Part shown: in pieces, positions 30,890 through 40,785 of the stretch | Layout of the letters: each line of letters starts with the position of its first letter | Numbering within the stretch: position 1 is the stretch's first letter | Source of the DNA: Ectocarpus siliculosus | Lineage: Eukaryota; Sar; Phaeophyceae; Ectocarpales; Ectocarpaceae | Direction: 5' to 3' | Assembly (NCBI GenBank): GCA_000310025.1 | Contig: FN649729.1 | Span: 4,032,455 to 4,096,454, forward strand | Length of the DNA: 64,000 bases | The notes under the pieces: model-generated | Seen by the model: the letters and a program-made list of their open reading frames with translations, nothing else | What the model was told of the DNA's origin: nothing | Database searches by the model: none | Position numbers and translations under genes: made by a program

Positions 30890-31015
30890 AGACAGCACCC
30901 GGACGCCCAGCCTACTCGAACCCACACTGAAGTTTCGACAGCACACGATTGCCAGGCCTACTCGGATCCGCACCGAAGTTTATAGAGCACACGAGCGCCC
31001 AGCCTACTTGAACCC
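30890..31015 (+). repeat. Three units of about 50 bp
   Basis: Units of 'GCCCAGCCTACTCGAACCCA' followed by 'CACTGAAGTTT.GACAGCACACGA', three times with substitutions. Confidence 0.7.
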
Positions 31016-33579
31016 ACGTCCGAGATTGCACATCATGCTCGTGTTTGTGGGGACGAAAAAAGATGTTCAAGCGTCGTCCGCAGATGCCTTGATTTCTTTC
31101 AACAATCCACGGAGGGAAACAAGGGCACGCACCGAGACAAAACAAAAAAGGCAACAATGGCACAAGCCAAAACAGTGTCGATAAATCATGCACACATGGG
31201 TTGAGACATTCTCGCATCTGGCGATATCTGACGTAGTGTGCATTGGATGGGGGTTGGTCTACGCTTGTATAAACTTGGGCAAGCCTGGCGGGAAACTGGT
31301 GTGAAAAAGGCGGGGAAAAGGCGGGGAAAAGGCGGGGAATTACGACGGAAATAGCAGGCCATGTGTTTGCGCTCACATCAAGCCTCTGCGATTTCTATCT
31401 CATGCGCGCTCTATCTCACCTAGCAATCCTTATAGCGGTGCGAGGAAGTCGAGAAGGGTCCCGGTGGGGTGGGGAGTCAAGCCTTGCATGCGTCTTTGCT
31501 GGATATCACCGGGGGAAAACGTGACGAAGCAAAGGCCGAAAAAAAAATGTGAGCAATCACGAAAAATGCGTCAGCGGAGAATAATAGCGTGCTGTCACAC
31601 ACACGAGGATCCACCTGGTTCCTCCTGGCATGATCCAGTTTTTCCCCTCTGATGTGTGGATTAACATAACTTGCTAGCTCTAACGCTTTCATACTGCTGT
31701 GGGACTGCTGTCAGCCGGTGCACCTTCCTCGTTCTCTCTTATCACGCGTTCTCTCCCTCCGTTTGGCGTGTTTTCAGCATGTGCGTCTCGGATGTGTTGC
31801 GCATTTCTACGGAGGGGGAGACAAACGAGGACACGCCTCACACACAAACACACACCCATGGGGACTGTCTCTTGTGTATGTCCTTGGCATCTACCTGGCT
31901 ATCTCTCTCTCTCTCTCTCTCTCTCACTCTACCTGCCTCCTTCCTCGGTGCTTGTTTGGGCCGCATTTTTTCGACCGTGATGGTACACATCTCTGCTGGG
32001 GCTCAAAATACGTACATGCACACGCACGTACCCTCATGTCTCACCTGTCTGCCGATGGTGCCTGTGTGCCGTGTACTCCTCCTGTGGGGTGGTGTGTGTG
32101 TGGGGTGTCGGGGGTGTGGGGGGTGTGCTGGTGCGCGCTTGCTTGAAGCATGGATCGTTCGAAACCTTTTTCAGCATGTTTTGCGGGGACAGGGGATGCT
32201 TGAAGCTGAACGGTAACATACACTGCAGAACCAAAAAAACGATTCAATAGTTCGCCAGAGACGTGGTGTAGGTGCCATGAACCCTCGTGTGCTGTGTACA
32301 CCTCATTCTCGTGTGGTTGTTCACCTCCGTGTGCATCCTACGGGACGTACCAATCGTTTCATCTCCAGCCGTGGACGCGCGAGATCAGCATTCCCGAAAA
32401 AAAAAGAAAAAAAAATAGAGGAAAATAGCTTCACCGGATTTGTGGGGGACCCGCTTGGAAAAAAAAATGACCACCCTTGCTGTAAAGTTTGTTTCGCGGT
32501 CGGGCCCCTGGTGCCCGGAGACGATCTCCCCAGCACGCGATTCGACACACATTACCATGGCTAGACCGGACTGGAAACCGAGAACCGACGGAAGGCCGCT
32601 GGTGAGTGGTACGCATTAGGTCTGATATTAGCTCTGATACTGGTCTACTTGTATCGACCTGCGCCTCACACATACAGCGTTCCTTTCAAACAGTCCAGTT
32701 CGTTAGTGAGAGACTGAAGCTGAAGCTCTCGTATCACGTACCAGGGCAAGCACACAAAGAGGCGTTGGCGACAGAGGCAAAACAGAAAGGTGCACCGAGC
32801 TGCTGCTGCTACTGCTGCTGCTGCTGAAGAACATCCACACGGTGCTGCTCCTGGCGCTGCTGCTGCTGCTGCTGCTGAGGGGGTGGGGCATCCACACGAT
32901 GCTGCTGCTACCGACGCATCGGCGCCGTTGGGTGACACCACCGAAACGGATTCTGACCGGATATCTTCCGATGAGGAGACGGAGGGCCCGGGCATGGAAG
33001 AGGACGAGGATGTTGACGCAAAGGGTAGGTGTTTCTTGCTTGGTTGCCGTTGTTAAAGAAGTGTGTGTGCTGAGAGCAAATCTGATTCTTCTCCCTGTCT
33101 ACAAAGTGCACCTATTCCTTGCCCTGCTCGGTTTCCGTTGTTACAGGGTCTACCGCGCCGTTGGTGTAAACGCCGAGAATAAATTCTCGGAGGAGGAGGA
33201 GAGGCAAACACGAGCGGACATTTCCAAGAAGATGACTGCTGCCTTTGAAATTCGAGGAGATACATTACAGTACACAAGCACCGTGTTGTTCTAGAAGGCG
33301 AAAAAGAATTATATCAAAGACTTTAATCGTGTTGAAAGAAATGGTCCAACCCATGCTTGGGGCCACCAGCGAGGTCAATGGTCCACTCGGAAGAGGAAAA
33401 ACATAGATCTCAGATTGGAGGCAACCGCGAGGTCTTCTTCTCGAGGAAAAATTGTCCCACCTGGAAGACAAAACGGTAGTCAGACCCGCGGTTGGCGTCA
33501 GCCATAGGTCACCATCCTCAGAAAATGGTCCCACCCGGAAGAAACTGGTCAAACTTGGTAGTCGGAATAAGCGCGTCTC
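31016..33579. other. No gene supported; simple repeats
   Basis: It contains AAAAGGCGGGG x3 (about 31308-31336), a CT run (31903-31925), a GTGTGGGG-rich patch (about 32090-32130), and CTG/GCTG triplet runs (about 32800-32880) that are Ala/Ser-coding in various frames. 33340-33540 holds diverged single relatives of the 53-bp minisatellite. None of the frames shows a recognisable domain. Confidence 0.45.
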
Positions 33580-34110
33580 GACCAAAAACGACAGCATGTT
33601 TTGGCATGCTCTCGGGATGGGCCAAAAATTTTTTCCAGCCTCGGACGATTCCCGAAATTGAAATTCAAAAAAGTTTTTTGTCTGGGCAAAATCAGATCCC
33701 GCGCGCGGACGTTTGAGTCAACTTTTTGCCTCCGAAAGAGCTGACAGCAGCGGGCTTTTCACGGACTGAATGTGGCTCAGAAAACCTGACGTGAGAAAAA
33801 GTGTCGACTTGATCAAGTCGACACTTTTCAAATCTCGCACCGTGTGCACATGATTCGTGAGTATAGCTCTAGGTAATACAACCCATGTGCCACGCGTCGC
33901 TTGACGGCATTTTTCTGCGAAATATTTCAAGTCGAGACTTTTTCGTGAAGTGAATGGATTGCAAAAACCGAGAGGACCTGTTCTCTGGGCAAATGTAGCT
34001 GCAGTGTCGAAATCATGGTTTTGTGTTCGAAAATATTTCAAGTCGAGACTTTTCGTGTATCTAAGTGGATTGCGCTTCGTTGTGTAGTAGGTTACCAGGG
34101 AATTCTTGCT
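33580..34110 (+). repeat. Right arm of the long inverted repeat
   Basis: Imperfect reverse complement of 8868-9407. It holds the 32-bp palindrome (33797-33828), half-sites at 33926-33942 and 34037-34053, and the anchor at 34083-34096. A partial third copy of the outer end lies at 39838-39905. Confidence 0.85.
33797..33828. repeat. Perfect 32-bp palindrome in right arm, covarying with the left one
   Basis: Half-site AAAAGTGTCGACTTGA around TGATCA. Relative to the left copy both symmetric positions have changed (C to G and G to C), so pairing is kept. Confidence 0.9.
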
Positions 34111-36130
34111 GCCAGAGTCTGCGGAGGAGTCATCTTTTGATTAATTGAATAGAAACCTGAGGTGGCTCCAAGAGTCGGTGGGGAAGTCATCTTTATATTG
34201 ATTGAATGAAAACCTGAAGTGGCCGGCGGAGTCGGCTTAAACGTCTGTGGAGGAGTCCGCGCAGGTGTCACCTTTTCTCGTGGTAAGAAACTGAAGTGGC
34301 CGGTGGAGTCGGTAGAAGAGTCGGCGGAGGAGTGTGTGCAGACTCTTTTTCTCGTGGTTAAAAACTCAAGTGGCCGGCGGAGTCCGCTCAAAAGTCTGTG
34401 GAGGAGTCTGCGCAGGAGTCCCTTTTTCTCGTTGTAAAAATCAGAAGTGGCCGGCAGAGTCGGCGGAGGAGTCATTTTTTCTCATGGTAAAAAACAGAAG
34501 TGACCGGCAGAGTCGGCGGAGGAGTCATATTTTCTCGTGGTAAAAAACTGGAGTGGCCGGCAGAGTCGGCGGAGAAGTCTGCGGAGAAGTCTGCGCAGGA
34601 GTCCCTTTTTCTCGTGGTAAAAAACTGAAGTGGCCGGCAGAGTCAGCGGAGGAGTCATATTTTCTCGTGGTAAAAAACTGGAGCGGCCGGCAGAGTCGGC
34701 GGAGGAGTCATTTTTTCTCATGGTAAAAAACAGAAGTGGCCGGGTAATTCTGCGGAGGAGTCTGTGGAGGAGTCTGCGCAGGGGTCACTTTTTCTTGTGG
34801 CAAAGAGCTGAAGTGGCCGGGAGAGTCGGCGGTTAGGTCACTTTTTGTTTCCAAGAAAACTAAAGTGGCCGGAAGAGTCGGTGGAGGGGTCCCTTTTTCT
34901 CGTGGTAAAAAACTGGAGTGGCCGGCAGAGTCGGCGGAGAAGTCTGCGGAGGAGTCTGCGCAGGAGTCCCTTTTTCTCGTGGTAAAAAACTGAAGTGGCC
35001 GGCAGAGTCAGCGGAGGAGTCATATTTTCTCGTTGTAAAAAACAGAAGTGGCCGGGTAATTCTGCGGAGGAGTCTGTGGAGGAGTCTGCGCAGGGGTCAC
35101 TTTTTCTTGTGGCAAAGAATTGAAGTGGCCGGGAGAGTCGGCGGTTAGCTCACTTTTTGTTTCCAAGAAAACTAAAGTGGCCGGGAGAGTCGGTGGAGGA
35201 GTCCCTTTTTCTCGTGGTAAAAAACTGGAGTGGCCGGCAGAGTCAGAGGAGGAGTCTGCGGAGGAGTCTGGGCAGGAGTCCCTTTTTCTCGTGGTAAAAA
35301 ACTGAAGTGGCCGGGAGAGTCGGCGCAGGAGTCCCTTTTTCTCGTGGTAAAAAACTGAAGTGGCCGGCAGAGTCAGAGGAGGAGTCTGCGGAGGAGTCTG
35401 GGCAGGAGTCCCTTTTTCTCGTGCTAAAAAACTGAAGTGGCCGGGAGAGTCGGCGGAGGAGTCCCTTTTTCTCGTGGTAAAAAACTGAAGTGGCCGGGAG
35501 AGTCGGCGGAGGAGTCTGCGGAGGAGTCTGGGCAGGAGTCCCTTTTTCTCGTGGCAAAAAAACTGAAGTGGCCGGGAGAGTCGGCGGAGGAGTCATATTT
35601 TCTCGTGGTGAAAAACTTAAGTGGCCGGGAGGGTCGGCGGAGGAGTCTGCGGAGGAGTCTGGGCAGGAGTCCCTTTTTCTCGTGGTAAAAAACTGAAGTG
35701 GCCGGGAGAGTCTGCGCAGGAGTCCCTTTTTCTCGTGGCAAAAAAACTGAAGTGGCAGGGAGAGTCTGCGCAGGAGTAACTTTTTTTTTCGTTGTAAAAA
35801 ACTGAAGTGGCCGGGAGAGTCGGCGGAGGAGTCCCTTTTTCTCGTGGTAAAAAACTGAAGTGGCCGGGAGAGTCGGCAAAGGAGTCTGCGGAGGAGTCTT
35901 TGCAGGATTCTGCGGAGAAGTCTGCGCAGACTCTTTTTCTCGTGGAAAAACTGGAGTGGCTAGCAGAGTCGGCAGAAGAGTCTGCGGAGGAGTCGGCGGA
36001 GGAGTCTGCGCAGGAGTCACGTTTTTTCGTGGTACAAAACTGAAGTGGCCGGCAGAGTCGGTGAAAGAGTCTTCGTAAGAGTCTGCGTTGGAGTCACTTT
36101 GGAGTCTGCGGAGGAGTCAACTTTTTTCGT
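34110..36130 (+). repeat. Longest module B array (about 2 kb)
   Basis: Repeats of AAAAACTGAAGTGGCCGG, GAGAGTCGGCGGAGGAGTC, TGCGGAGGAGTCTGCGCAGG and AGTCCCTTTTTCTCGTGGT in mixed higher-order combinations. Short frames on both strands are translations of the array. Confidence 0.9.
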
Positions 36131-36149
36131 GGAAAAAAGCTGAAGTGGT

Positions 36150-36710
36150 CGCCAAAGCCCCCTGAATATTTTATGGCTTTTTTTTGGTGTTTTGTTTTCG
36201 GGGATCCACCTGTGCGATCCGGTCCGCCAAAGCCCCCTGAATATTTTATGGCTTTTTTTTTGTCTTTGGTTTTCGGGGATCCACCTGTGCAATCCGGTCC
36301 GCCAAAGCCCCCTGAATATTTTAAGGCATTGCACGGTAGGAGTCATTTGGCGGAGCAGAGTGAGAGTCTTTTCGCAAAAAATGGTAGGTGACTGAGTAAC
36401 CCGTAGGAGTCACGGAGTGACGGTAGCAGTCACGGTGGGAATCACGGTGGGAGTATTTTGCTCGTGCCGAAAATGATACACGGTGTCACGGTAGAAGTCA
36501 CCGTACATGTCACGGTAGGAGTCATTTCAGTGGTAGGTGGAGCAACTGTAGGAGTCGCGGTAGGAGTCACCGGCGGGGTCAACTACTAGAAGTCAGCGGT
36601 GGGGTCAACAATAAGGAGTCAACGGCGGGGTCAACAATAAGGAGTCAGGGTGGAAGCCACCGGCGGGGTCAATTATTGGAAGTCAGGGTGAAAGTCAGCG
36701 GTGGTGTTTA
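36150..36710 (+). repeat. Modules C, D and E in series
   Basis: C (two to three 'AAAGCCCCCTGAATATTTTA' units with 'GGGGATCCACCTGTGC', 36150-36335), D (GTCACGGTAGGAGTC type, 36340-36570), E (GTCAACTACTAGAAGTCAGC type, 36570-36710). The same order appears at 40255-40695. Confidence 0.85.
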
Positions 36711-36848
36711 GGAAGTCTCCCTCGTGTGTGTCGGTGTGGGAGTGCTGTTGCGCTGGGGTGTGTATTCGATCAGTGTGGCCGTTGCTGCAGGCCGTGTGCA
36801 GACATACTTGTAGATCAAAAAGAATTCTATGGTCAAAGACTTTTTTGA
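36711..36848 (+). pseudogene. Orphan CRCG Cys-rich module upstream of a BRO-N-like gene
   Basis: Encodes GSLPRVCRCGSAVALGCVF, then DQCGRCCRPC, ending at a TGA at 36846-36848. It matches the C-terminus of the 22366-23718 protein, without the rest of that gene. It lies 83 bp upstream of the ATG at 36932, the same relation as in the other locus. Confidence 0.65.
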
Positions 36849-36931
36849 ATGGTCCACTTTGGTGAACTTCGCTTGAACTTCGCTGCGCGCATGAGCTCAC
36901 AGCTCTATTCTCACCCATCATCAAGCAAATT

Positions 36932-37996
36932 ATGGACACCATTATCGACAACGTAGATAATGCTACTATTCGGGTTGACACCCCTACTCAAAAGGGGAGC
37001 GTCATCGACGTGGTGAGGATGGTTCTCCAGTGCAACTCCAGTGCGGCCAATACTTACTTGTGCAACCTCAAGAATGACTATCCCGAGTTGGGCAATCAGC
37101 TCACCCAACTCCGAATCAATGAAAAAGGCAGGCTTACCCCTGTGGCGGACGCCAAAGCACTGGTCGAAATCGTGTTTTTTCTCCCCGGTAAAATTGCGCG
37201 CGACTTCCGCCGCAAGAGCGCTGCCAAGGTATGCCGTCTTCTCGGTGGGGATTCAACTCTCATATCTGAGATCGAGCAACGCCGCGCCCAACTTGAAAGC
37301 AGTGCTGCCGGTCGCGCCACGCAAAACTTTCTTCTGGGAGGAAGTTCGGAAGGGAGCCCTGAGGGGGGTTCTGAAGTGGAGATTTATCAAGGCATGCCGA
37401 CGGGATTCCGTTTCCTCGCTGATTCCCAGCGCCAGCTCGTCGCGAAGGAAGTTGTCGAGCTTTCCCTTGAACGCGAAAGGCAAGCTCTTGAATCCCAAAA
37501 GCAAGCTCTTAAGCGCCAGAGGGTTGAAGATTTGGTCGGGAGGTACACACTTCTTCAAGACATCGAGGTGGACCTGGACGATCGGACCAAGATTGAGATC
37601 AGGGACAACGTGTCTCTTCTCACCAAGAGGGACCTCGCCATCGAAGGAGGTCCGACAAACACGGAGAGTTCCTCTACAAGTTCTCAACTCCGTCTGACGC
37701 AAGACCCGAAGACGCCCACCCATTTGCTCGGCGCCGAACAACGTGGGCATGAAACTGGGATTGTTGTTGTCGCGGCAAAGATGGGGGTACGCGTTCCCGC
37801 GGCCATGTCTGGTTCAATCGGAAAATTAATGAAGATTTTGTACAAGAAGAAATACGACTTGCCGGCCGACTGGGACGGTTTCGTAAAGCGCCAGACGCTC
37901 TTACATGGAAGGCCGATTTTTGAGAATTGTTACTACGAGCGTGATGAAGACATTGTGCGGAAGGCTATTCGGGTTAAGCTTGGGTTGTCGCAATAG
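36932..37996 (+). CDS. KilA-N/BRO-N-like protein, intact copy (354 aa)
   Basis: ATG at 36932, stop at 37996, intronless. Residues about 25-115 form the conserved part: KGSVIDVVRMVLQCNSSAA, then LRINEKGRLTPVADAKALVE, IVFFLPGKIARDFRRKSA and CRLLGGD. This pattern (T-P-V, L-P-G, R-R, G-G-D) is shared with the split paralogue at 23.7-28.4 kb and with a widespread group of algal and large-virus proteins whose fold resembles KilA-N/BRO-N DNA-binding domains (my assignment). A long coiled helix follows (RQALESQKQALKRQRVEDL). The C-terminal domain (about 265-354; GIVVVAAKMGVRVPAAMSG, then KILYKKKYDLPADW) is also conserved in the paralogue and resembles a P-loop-free small DNA-binding fold. A regulatory or DNA-binding role is likely. 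Confidence 0.7.
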   Translation: MDTIIDNVDNATIRVDTPTQKGSVIDVVRMVLQCNSSAANTYLCNLKNDYPELGNQLTQLRINEKGRLTPVADAKALVEIVFFLPGKIARDFRRKSAAKVCRLLGGDSTLISEIEQRRAQLESSAAGRATQNFLLGGSSEGSPEGGSEVEIYQGMPTGFRFLADSQRQLVAKEVVELSLERERQALESQKQALKRQRVEDLVGRYTLLQDIEVDLDDRTKIEIRDNVSLLTKRDLAIEGGPTNTESSSTSSQLRLTQDPKTPTHLLGAEQRGHETGIVVVAAKMGVRVPAAMSGSIGKLMKILYKKKYDLPADWDGFVKRQTLLHGRPIFENCYYERDEDIVRKAIRVKLGLSQ

Positions 37997-38445
37997 AATG
38001 GCATTGTCCGGGAAGGCTTCAGCAAAATTTTGTTGAATTATGTTCCGATTCTAGGTCGGCGCCAATGGGTTAGTTTGTGTCATTTTTCGATTGTGGGTCG
38101 GTGCCATGGTTCAACTAGCTCATTTTGTCCCGATTCTAGGTCGGCGCCATGGCTCAAGTGGTACATGCCCGGGTTGACACGGACAACGGACTTGAAATCA
38201 ATGGTTGACCTCAGCGAAGACATCGTGGTCAACGCATGTGTTGACCTCAGAGCAAACGTTGAAATAGTTTTATTTTTTGAACTCTTGAATTAGAGGAAAA
38301 TATAGAGTCACGCGACAAAAACCTCGCCTGGAAAACGGCGCCGCGAGACTCGTATCCAAAAAACCTCTCGGAAACATCGAAAACCTAAGGAAAAACTGCA
38401 CCTGGCTCCGCGCCCTGCTTACCCTACGACCCAAAAAACATAAAG
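37997..38445. other. Intergenic with a threefold short repeat
   Basis: 'CGATTCTAGGTCGGCGCCA' recurs three times with variation (about 38047, 38090, 38132). This is the shared 3' flank of the convergent BRO-N-like and ankyrin genes. Confidence 0.6.
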
Positions 38446-39555
38446 CTACTTCTTGGGTCCTGAACCCGACTCCTTCTTGGATTCACCACGAGCTTGGCCT
38501 TGGGGTACACCTGGAGGTGCTACGCCCGGTAAGCCTGGAAAACCCTGAACTCCTCCCTGGAATGGCATGCCAGGCATGTATCCAGGCATGAAACCAGGCA
38601 TGAAACCAGGCATGTTGTTGGCAGGCACAATGCCGGGTTGGGCTTGCGGGAGTCCCCCTCCGCCCGCTGCTCCCCCACCCGAGTGGTTCGAAAAAGTCTC
38701 ACAAAATTGGGCCACGACGCCGAGCGCAGAGGAAAGCTCGTTGATTTTGTTTTCTAGTTTGGCCGCGCGTTTCCCAGCCGAGGAGTGTTCATACAGCAAG
38801 TCGACCGCACGCTCCAAAACACCCACTTTGGACGCGTCCCCGCCATACGTTTTCTGAATCAATTGCGTCGGAGTCATCTCTGCTTGAAAATCAGAATCCA
38901 TCTTGTCCCCAACTGCGGAACGTTCCTTCGCGCCCGCCTCCAATAGTAGTTCTAAGCATGCCAAGTCACCCACCGCCACCGCCTTGTTCGCGATCATATG
39001 CAGAATGGTCCCGTCCCTTTCTGACCCGGCGTTGACATTTGCGCCGTATTTGATCAAAAGCCTTAACATACTCCCGTTCAAGAAAGAGGCTGCGTTGACA
39101 AAAACATAGTCATCATCGGTGGGGTTGGCCCCCGCCTTCAGGAGTGCCTCAACTGCATCAAACCTTCCATGGCTGACTGCCCAAACCAGAGGAGTGTCGT
39201 CATTGCACGAATCTCTTTCGAGCTCAAGACCTTGCTCGACGAGAAATTTGACAACGTCGGAATCGCTGCAGTTTCTCTCGACGAAAGTCCAGATCAACTC
39301 CTCTAGTTCTTCCTCCTCGAAATCAAACTCAGCGTCCTCCTTGACCTCCTCTAGAAGGTCTATGGAGGATATAAAATCACCATCGTCGTGCGCCCTAATC
39401 GCCTTGTCCAACGCCTTCTTCATTTTCTTGGTGGCCTTTTTGACAGCAGCTTCATTGGCCTGCCCACTTGCAGCTCCGATGGACGTCCCTTCCCCCTTGG
39501 TGACAGTCCCCTTTGAGGACTTGGCGGCCTGCGGCGAGGGCTTTGCGTCCTTCAT
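38446..39555 (-). CDS. Ankyrin-repeat protein (369 aa)
   Basis: ATG at 39555 (MKDAKPSPQAAKSS), stop at 38446, no intron. Residues about 110-235 contain at least three ankyrin repeats: DTPLVWAVSHGRFDAVEALL then KAGANPT; a diverged one around SMLRLLIKYGANVNAG; and GTILHMIANKAV then CLELLLEAGAK. The N-terminal third is a charged helix after a Lys-rich tail. The C-terminal third is Gly/Pro/Met-rich (repeats of the PGFMPG and PGYMPGMP kind) and probably disordered. Ankyrin repeats bind other proteins; the partner is unknown. It lies tail to tail with the BRO-N-like gene. Ankyrin genes are common both in brown algae and in large algal viruses, so origin cannot be told from this. Confidence 0.8.
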   Translation of the reverse strand: MKDAKPSPQAAKSSKGTVTKGEGTSIGAASGQANEAAVKKATKKMKKALDKAIRAHDDGDFISSIDLLEEVKEDAEFDFEEEELEELIWTFVERNCSDSDVVKFLVEQGLELERDSCNDDTPLVWAVSHGRFDAVEALLKAGANPTDDDYVFVNAASFLNGSMLRLLIKYGANVNAGSERDGTILHMIANKAVAVGDLACLELLLEAGAKERSAVGDKMDSDFQAEMTPTQLIQKTYGGDASKVGVLERAVDLLYEHSSAGKRAAKLENKINELSSALGVVAQFCETFSNHSGGGAAGGGGLPQAQPGIVPANNMPGFMPGFMPGYMPGMPFQGGVQGFPGLPGVAPPGVPQGQARGESKKESGSGPKK

Positions 39556-39837
39556 GGTGGTAAAAGAGAAGACGTCGGAGTGAGAGAAGAAGTTGAGAGT
39601 AAGATTGGGGAGTGATGGGGAGGGGGGTGGTGGAGGCGATGTGCCAAAATATTATTCTCTTAAACTATTAACTTTGTAATCCGATTCTGTGGATCTTTAT
39701 AATAAATGCCTGCTTTTCATTTTCATTTTCAACGTACTACTATACGGACTTCAACTTCAACTTTCTCGACAGCAGTAACGCCAAACCGCCTCGCTATAAC
39801 TCACCTCAGACAAACCAACTCATGTCGTAATATATAA
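39556..39837. other. Upstream region of ankyrin gene
   Basis: It contains a short AT-rich stretch ('TTTATAATAAATGCC', about 39696) and no gene. Confidence 0.4.
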
Positions 39838-40695
39838 ATATTTCAAGTCGAGACTTTTCGCGGATATAACTGGATTGCGCTTCGTTGTGTAGTAGGTTAC
39901 CAGGGAATTCTTGCTGCCAGAGTCGGCCGAGGAGTAAGGCATTTCACGGTAGGAGTCGGCAGAGGAGTCTGCGCAGGAGTCACGTTTTCTCGTGGTGAAA
40001 AACTGAAGTGACTGGCAGAGTCTGCGGAGAAGTCTGCGAAGAAGTCTTTGCAGGAGTCGGCGGAGGAGTCTGCGTAGACTCTTTTTCTCGTGGAAAAACT
40101 GGAGTGGCTGGCAGAGTCGGCAGAAGAGTCTGCGGAGGAGTCGGTGGATGAGTCTGCGCAGGAGTCACGTTTTTTCGTGGTACAAACTGAAGTGGCCGGC
40201 AGAGTCTGCGTTGGAGTCACTTTGGAGTCTGCGGAGGAGTCAACTTCTGAAGTGGTCGCCAAAGCCCCCTGAATATGTTATGGCTTTTTTTTGGTGTTTT
40301 GTTTTCGGGGATCCACCTGTGCAATCCGGTCCACCAAAGCCCCCTGAATATTTTAAGTAGGAGTCATTTCAATGGTAGGTGGAGCAACGGTAGGAGTCGC
40401 GGTAGGAGTCACCGGCGGGGTCAACTATTAGGAGTCACCGGCGGGGTCAACTCGTAGAAGTCAGGGTGGAAGCCAGCGGCGGCGTCAATTATTAGAAGTC
40501 AGGGCGGAAGCCACCGGCGTGGTCAATTATTAGAAGCCAGGGTGGAAGCCAGCGGCGGGGTCAATTATTAGAAGTCAGGGTGGAAGCCAGCGGCGGGGTC
40601 AATTATTAGAGGTCAGGGTGGTAGTCAGCGGTGGTGTCAACTACTAGGAGTCAATTGTAAGAAGTCAGGGTAGAAATCAGCGGCGGGTTCAATAT
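39838..40695 (+). repeat. Partial inverted-repeat end, anchor and modules B-C-D-E
   Basis: 39838-39905 repeats the outer end of the right arm (half-site then anchor at 39888-39901). It is followed by module B (39905-40250), C (40255-40355), D (40355-40430) and E (40425-40695). It has no CRCG tail or BRO-N-like gene after it. Confidence 0.85.
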
Positions 40696-40785
40696 TGTAT
40701 TTCCGGAATAATTCCGACAAGATATCCAACCCAAAGTTAACTTCAACTTCCAGCTCAAATTACCAATACCAAACCAAGTCGAACC

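Noticed and set aside
32788-32897. Ala/Ser/Cys-rich frames over the CTG triplet region
   Set aside because: Low-complexity triplet repeat that is open in several frames and not supported as a gene.
34110-36130. Array of near-identical repeats resembling a CRISPR
   Set aside because: Spacers are not unique, units vary in length, the context is eukaryotic and no cas genes exist.
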